A stretch of DNA of 64,000 nucleotides, from the NCBI RefSeq assembly GCF_048268525.1, contig NZ_JBLWVH010000011.1:1-64000 (forward strand). Reading direction: 5' to 3'. A program made the position numbers and the translations under genes. Below the pieces are notes generated by a model that saw only the letters and a program-made list of their open reading frames with translations, made no database searches and had not been told where the DNA came from. This DNA is from Maricaulis sp048268525. GTDB taxonomy: Bacteria > Pseudomonadota > Alphaproteobacteria > Caulobacterales > Maricaulaceae. Positions 51,415 to 59,882 of this stretch are shown one piece after another. Within the stretch, counting starts at the first letter, position 1; the number at the start of each line of letters is the position of its first letter.

Positions 51415-51418
51415 CGCC

Positions 51419-52177
51419 CTACCTCAGATTTTCATCGGCTTCGGCCTCATAGGTGGAGAAATCCACCATCGTGCCGAGGACCTGGAGATAGGCGATAAGC
51501 GCATCAAGCTCGGTCACCTGGTCCGGATTGCCGTCAAAGTCCCGCATCACCGCTCCCGGATAGCGCTCCTGGAAGCCGTCATAATCATCGGCAAACGGAT
51601 CCAGCTGGGTCTCGACGTCCGACACCGCCGAAGCGAGCATCGTGTCGTCATAGGGCACTCCGACCGTGCGCAGGGCGCGCAGATTGGCCTCGACATTGTC
51701 GAAGGCGAGCCCGGACGTTTCCAGGAAGCCATAGGCCGGCATGATCGACTCCGGCACCACCGATTGCGGCCGCCGCATGTGATCGCGATGCCATTCGTCG
51801 GAATACTTGCCGCCGACGCGCGCCAGATCCGGTCCGGTTCGCTTCGAGCCCCACTGGAAGGGGTGGTCATACATGCTCTCGGCCGCCAGCGAGTAGTGGC
51901 CATAGCGTTCGACCTCGTCGCGCAGCGGGCGGACCATTTGCGAGTGGCAGTTATAGCAACCCTCGCGAACATAAATGTCCCGACCCAATTGCTCGAGCGG
52001 CGTATAGGGCCGCATGCCGTCAACCTCCTCGATCGTCGAGTCGAGGTAGAAGAGCGGCGCGATTTCGACGATGCCGCCGATCGAGACCGTCACCAGAACC
52101 CCGACCGTCAGGATCAGCGAGTTCTTTTCGAAGAGCGATTTGTGAAGATCGCTCCAGAGAGATTTTTTCCCTGACAT
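51419..52177 (-). CDS. ccoO: cbb3 cytochrome c oxidase subunit II (CcoO)
   Basis: 252-residue monoheme c-type cytochrome with one N-terminal membrane helix (about 18-40). The heme site is CYNCHS in YVREGCYNCHSQMVRPLRDE, near residue 77, with an expected Met ligand (MPAYGFL region). It receives electrons from CcoP and gives them to CcoN. The gene is 9 bases after ccoN. Confidence 0.97.
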   Translation of the reverse strand: MSGKKSLWSDLHKSLFEKNSLILTVGVLVTVSIGGIVEIAPLFYLDSTIEEVDGMRPYTPLEQLGRDIYVREGCYNCHSQMVRPLRDEVERYGHYSLAAESMYDHPFQWGSKRTGPDLARVGGKYSDEWHRDHMRRPQSVVPESIMPAYGFLETSGLAFDNVEANLRALRTVGVPYDDTMLASAVSDVETQLDPFADDYDGFQERYPGAVMRDFDGNPDQVTELDALIAYLQVLGTMVDFSTYEAEADENLR

Positions 52178-52186
52178 GAGGACCTC

Positions 52187-53863
<1,677 letters not shown>

Positions 53864-54097
53864 TTTCCGGGTGTAGCGCAGTTTCCCACAAAATATCTAC
53901 GGCAATTTGTCGCGTCCTTAGAAACAATCCAGCTCGGCTTGGCAAAAGCCTCGCCCGGACAAGGTTGAGCGGGTTGTCAGATGGTTGCCTTCATATTTTA
54001 CCACCCGAACCCGACGCTCCGGCTTGATCCACGGCGTGAACCTGTCAACTCTTCCCCCAACAGGCCGCCAAGACGGCTGACCAACGGGAGAGAGATC

Positions 54098-55171
54098 ATG
54101 AGCTGGGCCCTGTCCATCGACCGCAAGACCATTACCGACGTCGCGATTGTGGAAGCGCCGCCGCGCATCCTCGCCGATGGCGAAGTCCGCCTCGCTGTCG
54201 ACAGTTTCGCGCTGACCGCCAACAACATCACCTATGCCGCTTTTGGCGATGCCATGCGCTATTGGGACTTCTTTCCGGGCGATGACGGTCGCTGCCGGCT
54301 GCCGGTCTGGGGTTTCGCCGACATTGCCGAGAGCCGGGTCGACGGCCTCACCGCCGGTGAGCGCATCTATGGCTATTTCCCCGCTGCATCGGAACTGATT
54401 GTCCGCCCGGGCAAGGTGACGCCGGCCAATTTCGTCGACACGTCCGAGCACCGCGCCGAACTGGCGCCGGCCTACAACAACTATGTCCGCTGCGCCGCCG
54501 ATCCCGGTTGGTCATCCAAGGGCGAAGCTGCGCAGATGGTGCTGCAGCCGCTCTTCATCACCGCCTGGCTGCTCGACTTCTTCCTGCGCGACCCGGACAA
54601 CGGCCTCACCGAGGCCCCGGTCCTCTTGACCAGCGCCTCGAGCAAGACCGCCATCGCCCTCGCCTTTGCGCTCAAGGCTGGCGGCGGTCGCCAGGCGATC
54701 GGCCTGACTTCGAAGGGCAATGCGGAATTTGTCTCGGGCTTGGACCTGTATGATTCTGTTGTGACCTATGACGCGCTCGACGCACTCGATCCGGCGGCGC
54801 CGGCCGTGATCGTCGACTTCGCCGGCGATGCCGACCTCAACCGCAAGCTCCATGAAGGCTTGGTCCGCCAACTCGCCGCCAATATCCGGGTCGGCGGCGC
54901 CCATTGGGAGCAATCCGCACCGCCCCGAGACCTACCGCCGCCGAAGCCGCAATTCTTCTTTGCACCGGACGCGGCACGCACCCTCATCAAGCAATGGGGA
55001 CCGGAAGCGTTCGACCAGCGCTACAAGGGCGCCTGGCGCAAATTCGCCGACGCGGCTCCGGGCTATTTCGACTTCCGCAGCGAAGCGGGTAGCGAGGGAG
55101 CGCTGTCGGTCTACAAGTCTCTGCTGGACGGAAAGGCCAAGCCGCGGGACGGGATCAGCATCAAGGTGTGA
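54098..55171 (+). CDS. DUF2855 family protein
   Basis: 357 residues from ATG 54098 (MSWALSIDRKTITDV), with GGGAGAGAG upstream; the frame extends further upstream without support. The DUF2855 family has a quinone-oxidoreductase-like (MDR) fold: VRLAVDSFALTANNITYAAFGD at the start and a nucleotide-binding-like central segment (LLTSASSKTAIALAFAL). The reaction is unknown. Single gene, divergent from ccoN. Confidence 0.9.
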   Translation: MSWALSIDRKTITDVAIVEAPPRILADGEVRLAVDSFALTANNITYAAFGDAMRYWDFFPGDDGRCRLPVWGFADIAESRVDGLTAGERIYGYFPAASELIVRPGKVTPANFVDTSEHRAELAPAYNNYVRCAADPGWSSKGEAAQMVLQPLFITAWLLDFFLRDPDNGLTEAPVLLTSASSKTAIALAFALKAGGGRQAIGLTSKGNAEFVSGLDLYDSVVTYDALDALDPAAPAVIVDFAGDADLNRKLHEGLVRQLAANIRVGGAHWEQSAPPRDLPPPKPQFFFAPDAARTLIKQWGPEAFDQRYKGAWRKFADAAPGYFDFRSEAGSEGALSVYKSLLDGKAKPRDGISIKV

Positions 55172-55181
55172 TCAGGTGGGT

Positions 55182-55236
55182 CGCCCTTGACCTCGAGAAC
55201 CGGATTCGGCCCGCTGGCTGACAAGGATTTATGGAT
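55182..55236. repeat. Dispersed palindromic element, half copy D
   Basis: Only the right arm and flank are present: CCCTTGACCTCGAGAACCGG followed by ATTCGGCCCGCTGGCTGACA and AGGATTTATGG. It begins soon after the DUF2855 stop, between two convergent genes. Confidence 0.8.
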
Positions 55237-55335
55237 CAGGCTGCGCCAGGCGCGGGAAAATGACCGGCATGTGTGCACAAAGCTTTCCATCACAGCGACC
55301 AAGCAGGCTCCTCCGGCCCGCTACCTACCGCCCCG

Positions 55336-55989
55336 CTAGAGAATGCTCTGACCCGTCTTCTGCCAATCAGCCATGAAGGCTTCCAGGCCCTTGTCGGTCA
55401 GCTGGTGCTTGACCAGGCCTTTCAGGACTGAGGGCGGAGCGGTGGCGACGTCGGCGCCGATCAGGGCGCATTGCTGGATGTGGTCGGCCGAACGGATCGA
55501 GGCGGCCAGGATCTGGGTGTCGAAGGCGTAATTGTCGAAGATCAGGCGCAGATTGGCGATCAACTCCATGCCGTCAACGCCAAGATCATCGAGGCGGCCG
55601 ATGAAGGGCGAGACATAGGTCGCTCCGGCCTTGGCGGCGAGCAGGCCCTGATTGGCGGAAAAGCACAGCGTGACATTGGTCTGGATATTCTCGGCGGTCA
55701 GCGCCTGGCAGGCCTTGAGGCCTTCAAAGGTCAGCGGCAGCTTGACCACGACATTGTCGGCCAACTCGGCCAGTCTCTTGCCTTCGGCAATCATCGTCGG
55801 TGCATCGAGCGCGGTCACTTCGGCGCTGACCGGGCCCTCGACCAGATCACAGATTTCCTTGACCACTTCGAGGAAGTCCCGACCTGATTTGGCAATCAGG
55901 GAGGGGTTGGTGGTCACACCATCGACCAGACCGGCTTCGGCCAGCTCGGCGATTTCTGCGGTTTCGGCCGTGTCGACAAAGAATTTCAT
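55336..55989 (-). CDS. Transaldolase-like / fructose-6-phosphate aldolase
   Basis: 217-residue short transaldolase of the MipB/TalC/Fsa type. Features: MKFFVDTAETAEIAEL, VTTNPSLIAKSGRDF, the Schiff-base Lys in NVVVKLPLTFEGL (near residue 86), and ISPFIGR-like YVSPFIGRLDD. It either transfers dihydroxyacetone units in the pentose phosphate pathway or cleaves fructose-6-phosphate. Most such proteins in bacteria annotated tal act as transaldolase. A LacI-type palindrome lies upstream. Confidence 0.94.
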   Translation of the reverse strand: MKFFVDTAETAEIAELAEAGLVDGVTTNPSLIAKSGRDFLEVVKEICDLVEGPVSAEVTALDAPTMIAEGKRLAELADNVVVKLPLTFEGLKACQALTAENIQTNVTLCFSANQGLLAAKAGATYVSPFIGRLDDLGVDGMELIANLRLIFDNYAFDTQILAASIRSADHIQQCALIGADVATAPPSVLKGLVKHQLTDKGLEAFMADWQKTGQSIL

Positions 55990-56024
55990 GATGCGCTCCT
56001 CGCGGTCGGTCAGTGTATTTCGTT

Positions 56025-56042
56025 GCCGTTACCGGTAACGGC
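56025..56042. promoter_or_regulatory. 18-base palindrome upstream of transaldolase gene
   Basis: GCCGTTACCGGTAACGGC is a perfect palindrome 36 bases before the start codon. It has the central CG and A/T spacing of LacI/GalR-family operators and shares GTTACC/GGTAAC half-sites with the palindrome upstream of pyc. Confidence 0.55.
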
Positions 56043-56079
56043 CGGATGTGACATTTCAAAGCCCGATGGGCAGATCAGC

Positions 56080-57339
56080 TCAGTAGCCCGCCAGTTCGAC
56101 GCGGAAGCCGGCCGCCTGCAGCGCCGCCTGGATCCGGTCCATATGGGCGCCGTCCTGCGCCTCCAGCGAGATGTCGATATAGGTCACCTTGGCCGGCAGG
56201 TCGGAAAAGGTCTTGTGATAAGCGACATCGGTGACATTGCCACCGGCCGCCGAGATGATTTCCGAGACGGCAGACAATTGGCCGGGAATGTCGACCAGCT
56301 CGATGCGAAAGCGGGCCAGCCGGCGCGACCGGGCCAGATCGCGCAACAGCAAGGACGACAAAAGCCGCGTATCGACATTGCCGCCGGACAGGACCAGGCC
56401 GACCTTCTTGCCGGCAAAGCGCGCCTTGTTGGCCAACACGGCCGCCAGACCGACCGCGCCCGCCCCTTCAGGCAGCACCCGCATCTGGGCGATGAAGAGA
56501 TTGAGGGCGTGCTCGATCTGGCGCTCGTCGACCAGCAGGACATCATCGAGCACGGTTTTCAGGATGGCGCTGGTGAGCGTCCCCGGCTCACGCACGGCGA
56601 TGCCCTCCGCCAGGGTGAAACCGCCGACCGGCCGGTCAGTACCGTGAAAAATATTGGCGAAGGCCGGGAAGAGGTCGGACTGCACGCCCACCAGTTCGAT
56701 CTCCGGCTTGATCCGCCTTGCGGCCAGTCCGGCCCCGGCCGCCAGCCCGCCGCCGCCGACCGGGAAGACCAGCACATCCAGGTCGGGCTGGTCCTCCAGC
56801 ATCTCCATCGCCACCGTGCCCTGCCCCGCCAGCACGACCGGATCGTCGAACGGGTGGATGAACACGGCGCCGCTGGACGTCGACGCCGCGACAGCGAGTG
56901 CCTTTGCGGCATCAAAGTCCTCTCCGGCCAATTCGACCTCGGCTCCCAGCGCCCGCGTGGCATTGACCTTCACCGTCGGCGTTCCGATCGGCATGTAGAT
57001 CCGCGCCGCGATGCCCATCGCCCCGGCACTGCGAGCCACGCCCTGGGCATGATTGCCGGCTGAGGCCGCGACCACGCCGCGGCGGCGCTCATCCGGACTG
57101 AGGGCGGCCAAGCGGGCAAAAGCGCCGCGCTCCTTGAACGAGCCTGTGACCTGGAGGTTTTCCAGTTTGACCTTCAGCTCGCAGCCCGCACTCGCGGACA
57201 GGACCGGCGATGCGATCATCGGCGCGCGCAATATACCGCCAAACCCGTCCCGCCGCAGGGCATCGACATGGTCGAACGCGGCGGAGAGCGCGGCGGCGTC
57301 CTCGGCTGGGCAGTGTCGCAAAGAGGCGGTCAGCGACAT
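56080..57339 (-). CDS. ilvA: Threonine ammonia-lyase (threonine dehydratase)
   Basis: First step of isoleucine synthesis: PLP-dependent deamination of threonine to 2-oxobutanoate. 419 residues. The Schiff-base Lys is in TGSFKERGAFARL (near residue 67); the PLP-phosphate glycine loop is VFPVGGGGLAAGAG. The C-terminal ACT domain (about 335-419) mediates feedback. Start ATG 57339 has CGGAG upstream. The mRNA is preceded by a leader peptide, antiterminator and terminator, so expression is probably controlled by attenuation. Confidence 0.96.
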   Translation of the reverse strand: MSLTASLRHCPAEDAAALSAAFDHVDALRRDGFGGILRAPMIASPVLSASAGCELKVKLENLQVTGSFKERGAFARLAALSPDERRRGVVAASAGNHAQGVARSAGAMGIAARIYMPIGTPTVKVNATRALGAEVELAGEDFDAAKALAVAASTSSGAVFIHPFDDPVVLAGQGTVAMEMLEDQPDLDVLVFPVGGGGLAAGAGLAARRIKPEIELVGVQSDLFPAFANIFHGTDRPVGGFTLAEGIAVREPGTLTSAILKTVLDDVLLVDERQIEHALNLFIAQMRVLPEGAGAVGLAAVLANKARFAGKKVGLVLSGGNVDTRLLSSLLLRDLARSRRLARFRIELVDIPGQLSAVSEIISAAGGNVTDVAYHKTFSDLPAKVTYIDISLEAQDGAHMDRIQAALQAAGFRVELAGY

Positions 57340-57370
57340 GGGTGGTCTCCGGAATACCGCGCAGAAAAAA

Positions 57371-57396
57371 CCCCGCTCCTGTGACCAGGAGCGGGG
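57371..57396 (-). terminator. Attenuator terminator in the ilvA leader
   Basis: On the minus strand CCCCGCTCCTG-GTCA-CAGGAGCGGGG is followed directly by TTTTTT, 25 bases before the ilvA start codon. Such a strong terminator between promoter and start codon is a hallmark of attenuation. The upstream segment CAGGAGCG (57445-57452) can pair with CGCTCCTG of its first arm to disrupt it. Confidence 0.88.
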
Positions 57397-57426
57397 TGAA
57401 ACGGCACGATACCTAAGTCAAAGGGG

Positions 57427-57567
57427 TCAGGTCGTGGCTGTCATCGCTCCTGAAGGCGCCATGACGGTGGTAATCGAAATGATGGGAAGGCGGCGCACGG
57501 CACCGACCGGCGCGCACATGTGCCTCGCCCCGGTCATTTGCACGTTTTTACCTGCCAACAGACGCAT
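57427..57567 (-). CDS. ilvA leader peptide (putative)
   Basis: Small open frame ending 30 bases before the attenuator terminator. The best start is ATG 57567 (46 residues), but shorter starts at 57543 or 57525 are possible. Near the end it reads LPIISITTVMAPSGAMTATT: three Ile codons and two adjacent Thr codons within seven, plus three more Thr. Ile is the pathway product and Thr the substrate. Ribosome stalling here would free the antiterminator segment. Not recognised from a known family; the call rests on position and codon content. Confidence 0.65.
   Translation of the reverse strand: MRLLAGKNVQMTGARHMCAPVGAVRRLPIISITTVMAPSGAMTATT
57445..57452 (-). promoter_or_regulatory. Antiterminator segment of the ilvA attenuator
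   Basis: CAGGAGCG within the leader peptide coding region repeats the second arm of the terminator and is fully complementary to CGCTCCTG in its first arm. It is itself flanked by GTCAT ... ATGAC, which can form a competing hairpin just after the Ile/Thr codons. Confidence 0.65.
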
Positions 57568-57649
57568 GACGTCTCTTTCCAACAAAATTTCACCCGCAAC
57601 ATGCCCGCGCCCGCAAGGTCTGTCCAGTGGCAAATCGGACGCCTTCCAC

Positions 57650-58219
57650 CTAGCCTGCCGCCTCATAGGCCTGTTTGAGCCAACCGATCACTTCCGCATC
57701 GACCGCGGCCGGTCCATCGAGGCGGACACGATGCGTGCACATGGCATTGAACGAGCCCGACGCCTCGAGCCGACCGACCGGCTCGACCCCCTTGAGATTG
57801 AGGCCAAGATCGACCCGCGTCTTGGTCGAGGGCTGGATCAGGCCGAACTGCTTGGCCCGGCGCAGCGAGACATAGGCCTTCTTTGGAGCAAGCTCGACAT
57901 CGCCGCCAAAGCCGGTCGCGGCGGAGGTCAGGGCGTCATAGATCGGACGCAGACCGGCCTTGCCGCCCGCATATTGCGCTTCGACCAGATCCGTGGCGGC
58001 AGCCGGGGCCGAGACGACCCCGCTCTTCACTTCATGCGCCACCAGATTGGCAAAGCCGTGGGTCATGCCGTGTTCGGTCTTGAGCAGCTTGACCATCTCG
58101 CCATGCTTTTCCAGACCGCTAGCCTTGACGATGGCGACCCAGTCGCCGAGCGGCTTGCCGGTCTTTTCCGGCATGTTGGCGATCATTGACCGCGCCATGT
58201 CTTCCGGTGATGCAGCCAT
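57650..58219 (-). CDS. DUF4287 / DUF5655 domain protein
   Basis: 189-residue cytoplasmic protein. The N-terminal part (ANMPEKTGKPLGDWVAIVKAS and EHGMTHGFANLVAHEV) is the DUF4287 domain. The remainder (PIYDALTSAATGFGGDVELAPKKAYVSLRRAKQF) matches DUF5655, a transport-associated or nucleotide-type fold of unknown function. It sits 2 bases after the SRPBCC gene, and both follow an ArsR regulator, forming an operon. Confidence 0.9.
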   Translation of the reverse strand: MAASPEDMARSMIANMPEKTGKPLGDWVAIVKASGLEKHGEMVKLLKTEHGMTHGFANLVAHEVKSGVVSAPAAATDLVEAQYAGGKAGLRPIYDALTSAATGFGGDVELAPKKAYVSLRRAKQFGLIQPSTKTRVDLGLNLKGVEPVGRLEASGSFNAMCTHRVRLDGPAAVDAEVIGWLKQAYEAAG

Positions 58220-58221
58220 GA

Positions 58222-58815
58222 TCAGGCCTCCTCTGTGGCCGCAGGAATTTCAGACAGGTCCGGCGCCCGCTCAAGCGGCCAATTGCTCGACAGCGCCGCC
58301 TTGGGCGTCATCGGCGCCATCAAGGAAAACATGAACAGCATCATCCGCCCGCCCATGGTCGCCTTGCCGGTCTCGACCAGTGCCTTGAGGTTCTCACAGA
58401 TGAACTTCGCGCCCTGGGCCATCTGCTTCTCGGACTTGGAGACCTCGTCGGCCGCCGAATGCTCATTGATCAGCGTGAACTCGACCCCGCCTTCGACCTC
58501 CTTGAGGACATAGCGCACGATCGAAACCGGATCATCCGACGTCGTAAAGCGGAAAGTGTGGGCATAGCGGTGCGGCGGTTCGAACTCGATCACCTTGCCC
58601 ATCACCAGCGTGTGCTTGCCGTCCGGCGTACGCATGGCAAAGGCCGCGCCCTCACCCAGGCCGGGCGTGTCGTACTGACCGTTGAAGAAAAAGGGCATCG
58701 GCCGGTCGGTGCGGATCAGCTCCGACCAGACCTGGTCAATCGTCGCCCGGATCACGACCCGGTACATGGATGTCCGGATTTCTCCGGACAGGCTTTTGGC
58801 TTGTGGTTCACTCAT
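58222..58815 (-). CDS. SRPBCC family protein (AHSA1-like)
   Basis: 197 residues from ATG 58815 (MSEPQAKSLSGEIRTS), overlapping the ArsR gene stop by 4 bases. The START/Bet v1-like fold is seen in VVIRATIDQVWSELIRTDRP, then GEGAAFAMRTPDGKHTLVMGKVIEFEPPHRYAHTF and EGGVEFTLINEH. These proteins bind hydrophobic ligands. ArsR/SRPBCC pairs are very common in bacteria and usually co-regulated; ligand unknown. Confidence 0.92.
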   Translation of the reverse strand: MSEPQAKSLSGEIRTSMYRVVIRATIDQVWSELIRTDRPMPFFFNGQYDTPGLGEGAAFAMRTPDGKHTLVMGKVIEFEPPHRYAHTFRFTTSDDPVSIVRYVLKEVEGGVEFTLINEHSAADEVSKSEKQMAQGAKFICENLKALVETGKATMGGRMMLFMFSLMAPMTPKAALSSNWPLERAPDLSEIPAATEEA

Positions 58816-59201
58816 CCTGGCTCCCCCTTCGTGTGAGCAATTTCGTCCGCCTCCGACGCATCGCCGTCGCGGGCACGGCGTTGTTCGGCGAGATATTTGA
58901 TATCCAGCATGCGACCGGACCAGAGCGCGGAATACTCGCTCGTCCACCGGTCATGGATCATCTGGATCGGTACGGCATTCATGTAGAGATGCCGCGTCCG
59001 ACCCCGCTTGTCCGAGATGATGAGACCGGCCTCTTCCAGAACGGTCAGATGGCGCATCACAGCGATCCGGCTGACATCGAAATGGCTGGCAACCGCCCCG
59101 ACCGAGCATCCCGGCTCATTGCGGACGATATCGAGCATCTCGCGCCGCGTTGTGCTGGCGAGCGCCTGAAAAACCGCATCCATCGTGTCCGGAGACATCA
59201 T
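58812..59201 (-). CDS. ArsR-family transcriptional regulator
   Basis: 129-residue winged-helix regulator. Features: ALASTTRREMLDIVRNEPGCSV, then the recognition part ASHFDVSRIAVMRHLTVLEEAGLI and DKRGRTRHLYMN. No ArsR metal-type cysteine cluster is apparent, so it is probably one of the SRPBCC-linked regulators. It likely represses its own operon through the palindrome at 59213-59232. Confidence 0.93.
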   Translation of the reverse strand: MMSPDTMDAVFQALASTTRREMLDIVRNEPGCSVGAVASHFDVSRIAVMRHLTVLEEAGLIISDKRGRTRHLYMNAVPIQMIHDRWTSEYSALWSGRMLDIKYLAEQRRARDGDASEADEIAHTKGEPG

Positions 59202-59212
59202 CTCATCACCTC

Positions 59213-59232
59213 ATGTAATGAATATATTACAT
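59213..59232. promoter_or_regulatory. Operator-like palindrome of the ArsR operon
   Basis: ATGTAAT-GAATAT-ATTACAT, perfect 7-base arms with a 6-base spacer, starts 12 bases before the arsR start codon. The position and AT-rich sequence suit an ArsR autorepression site. Confidence 0.65.
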
Positions 59233-59441
59233 ATTAGGTTCAAATTGGCAAGCCATAGCGGAAATAACGACTCTCATCCGACAAAAACCGTGCAAATACC
59301 TTACATATTTTGGATGCATTGAGTCTTTCTGGACAGGACATCTCGCCAGGGATGATTGTCTTGGTAACTGTGACTTGGAGACGCCACACTGTCGAAATCG
59401 ACCGAGACTCGTTTTGGTATGGCGCCCGGCGCGGACCCGCC

Positions 59442-59570
59442 CATACATGACTTGTCAGCCAGTGGGCCGTATCCGGTTCTTGAGCTCAAGGGGCATGCCC
59501 GCGAAGCGGCGCCTGCGGCGCCCTTGACCTCAAGAACCGGATACGGCTTTCTCCCGGCAAGTCATGTATG
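59442..59570. repeat. Dispersed palindromic element, full copy E with outer inverted repeat
   Basis: Inner arms 59466-59492 and 59521-59547 are identical in sequence to copy C. Outside them, CATACATGACTTG (59442-59454) pairs perfectly with CAAGTCATGTATG (59558-59570). Between them lies the common flank GTCAGCCAGTGGGCC. This is the most complete copy. Confidence 0.92.
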
Positions 59571-59646
59571 CCGGCGTGTGCGCACCGCGCGTCTGGCCGA
59601 CGCAGGCCAAGGCGGACGAGATCACATAATCCCGCCCCTGCGACTT

Positions 59647-59666
59647 CCCTCTCCCCTGGGAGAGGG
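59647..59666. repeat. Extragenic hairpin repeat of the CCCTCTCCC type
   Basis: CCCTCTCCC-CT-GGGAGAGGG followed by TCAGGGTGAGGGG. This kind of short extragenic repeat is widespread in high-GC proteobacteria; only one copy lies in this window. Confidence 0.5.
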
Positions 59667-59820
59667 TCAGGGTGAGGGGTAAATCCCTGTGTCGGCGAGG
59701 TGACCGAAAACCTCGTCCGCGCCCCGATCCGGTCTCCCTTGCCGCCGACCTCAAAACGCGTCACCCTCTGCTTTCGCAGTGCAACATTTCGCTTCCATCG
59801 GCCGCGCGAAGCGGTTTGTA

Positions 59821-59834
59821 TGGTAACGTTACCA
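59821..59834. promoter_or_regulatory. LacI-type palindrome upstream of pyc
   Basis: TGGTAACGTTACCA, a perfect 14-base palindrome 48 bases before the pyc start. It fits the LacI/GalR operator pattern TGnnAnCGnTnnCA exactly and shares half-sites with the palindrome before the transaldolase gene. Confidence 0.6.
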
Positions 59835-59882
59835 GCGCGCTGACCGGCGCGCGCCACCCCTGACCCTATCGGGAGACGCCGC

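Larger units (their letters stand above)
59202..59882. other. Intergenic region between arsR and pyc with repeats and operators
   Basis: 681 bases without a supported gene. Contents in order: the ArsR operator-like palindrome, a second TTACATATT (59301), the complete palindromic element E, a CCCTCTCCC/GGGAGAGGG hairpin repeat, and the LacI-type palindrome before pyc. Short open frames here derive from the repeat elements. Confidence 0.65.

Noticed and set aside
53864..54097. FNR/FixK box upstream of ccoN
   Set aside because: Looked for TTGAT-N4-ATCAA on both strands; the nearest candidates lack one half-site.
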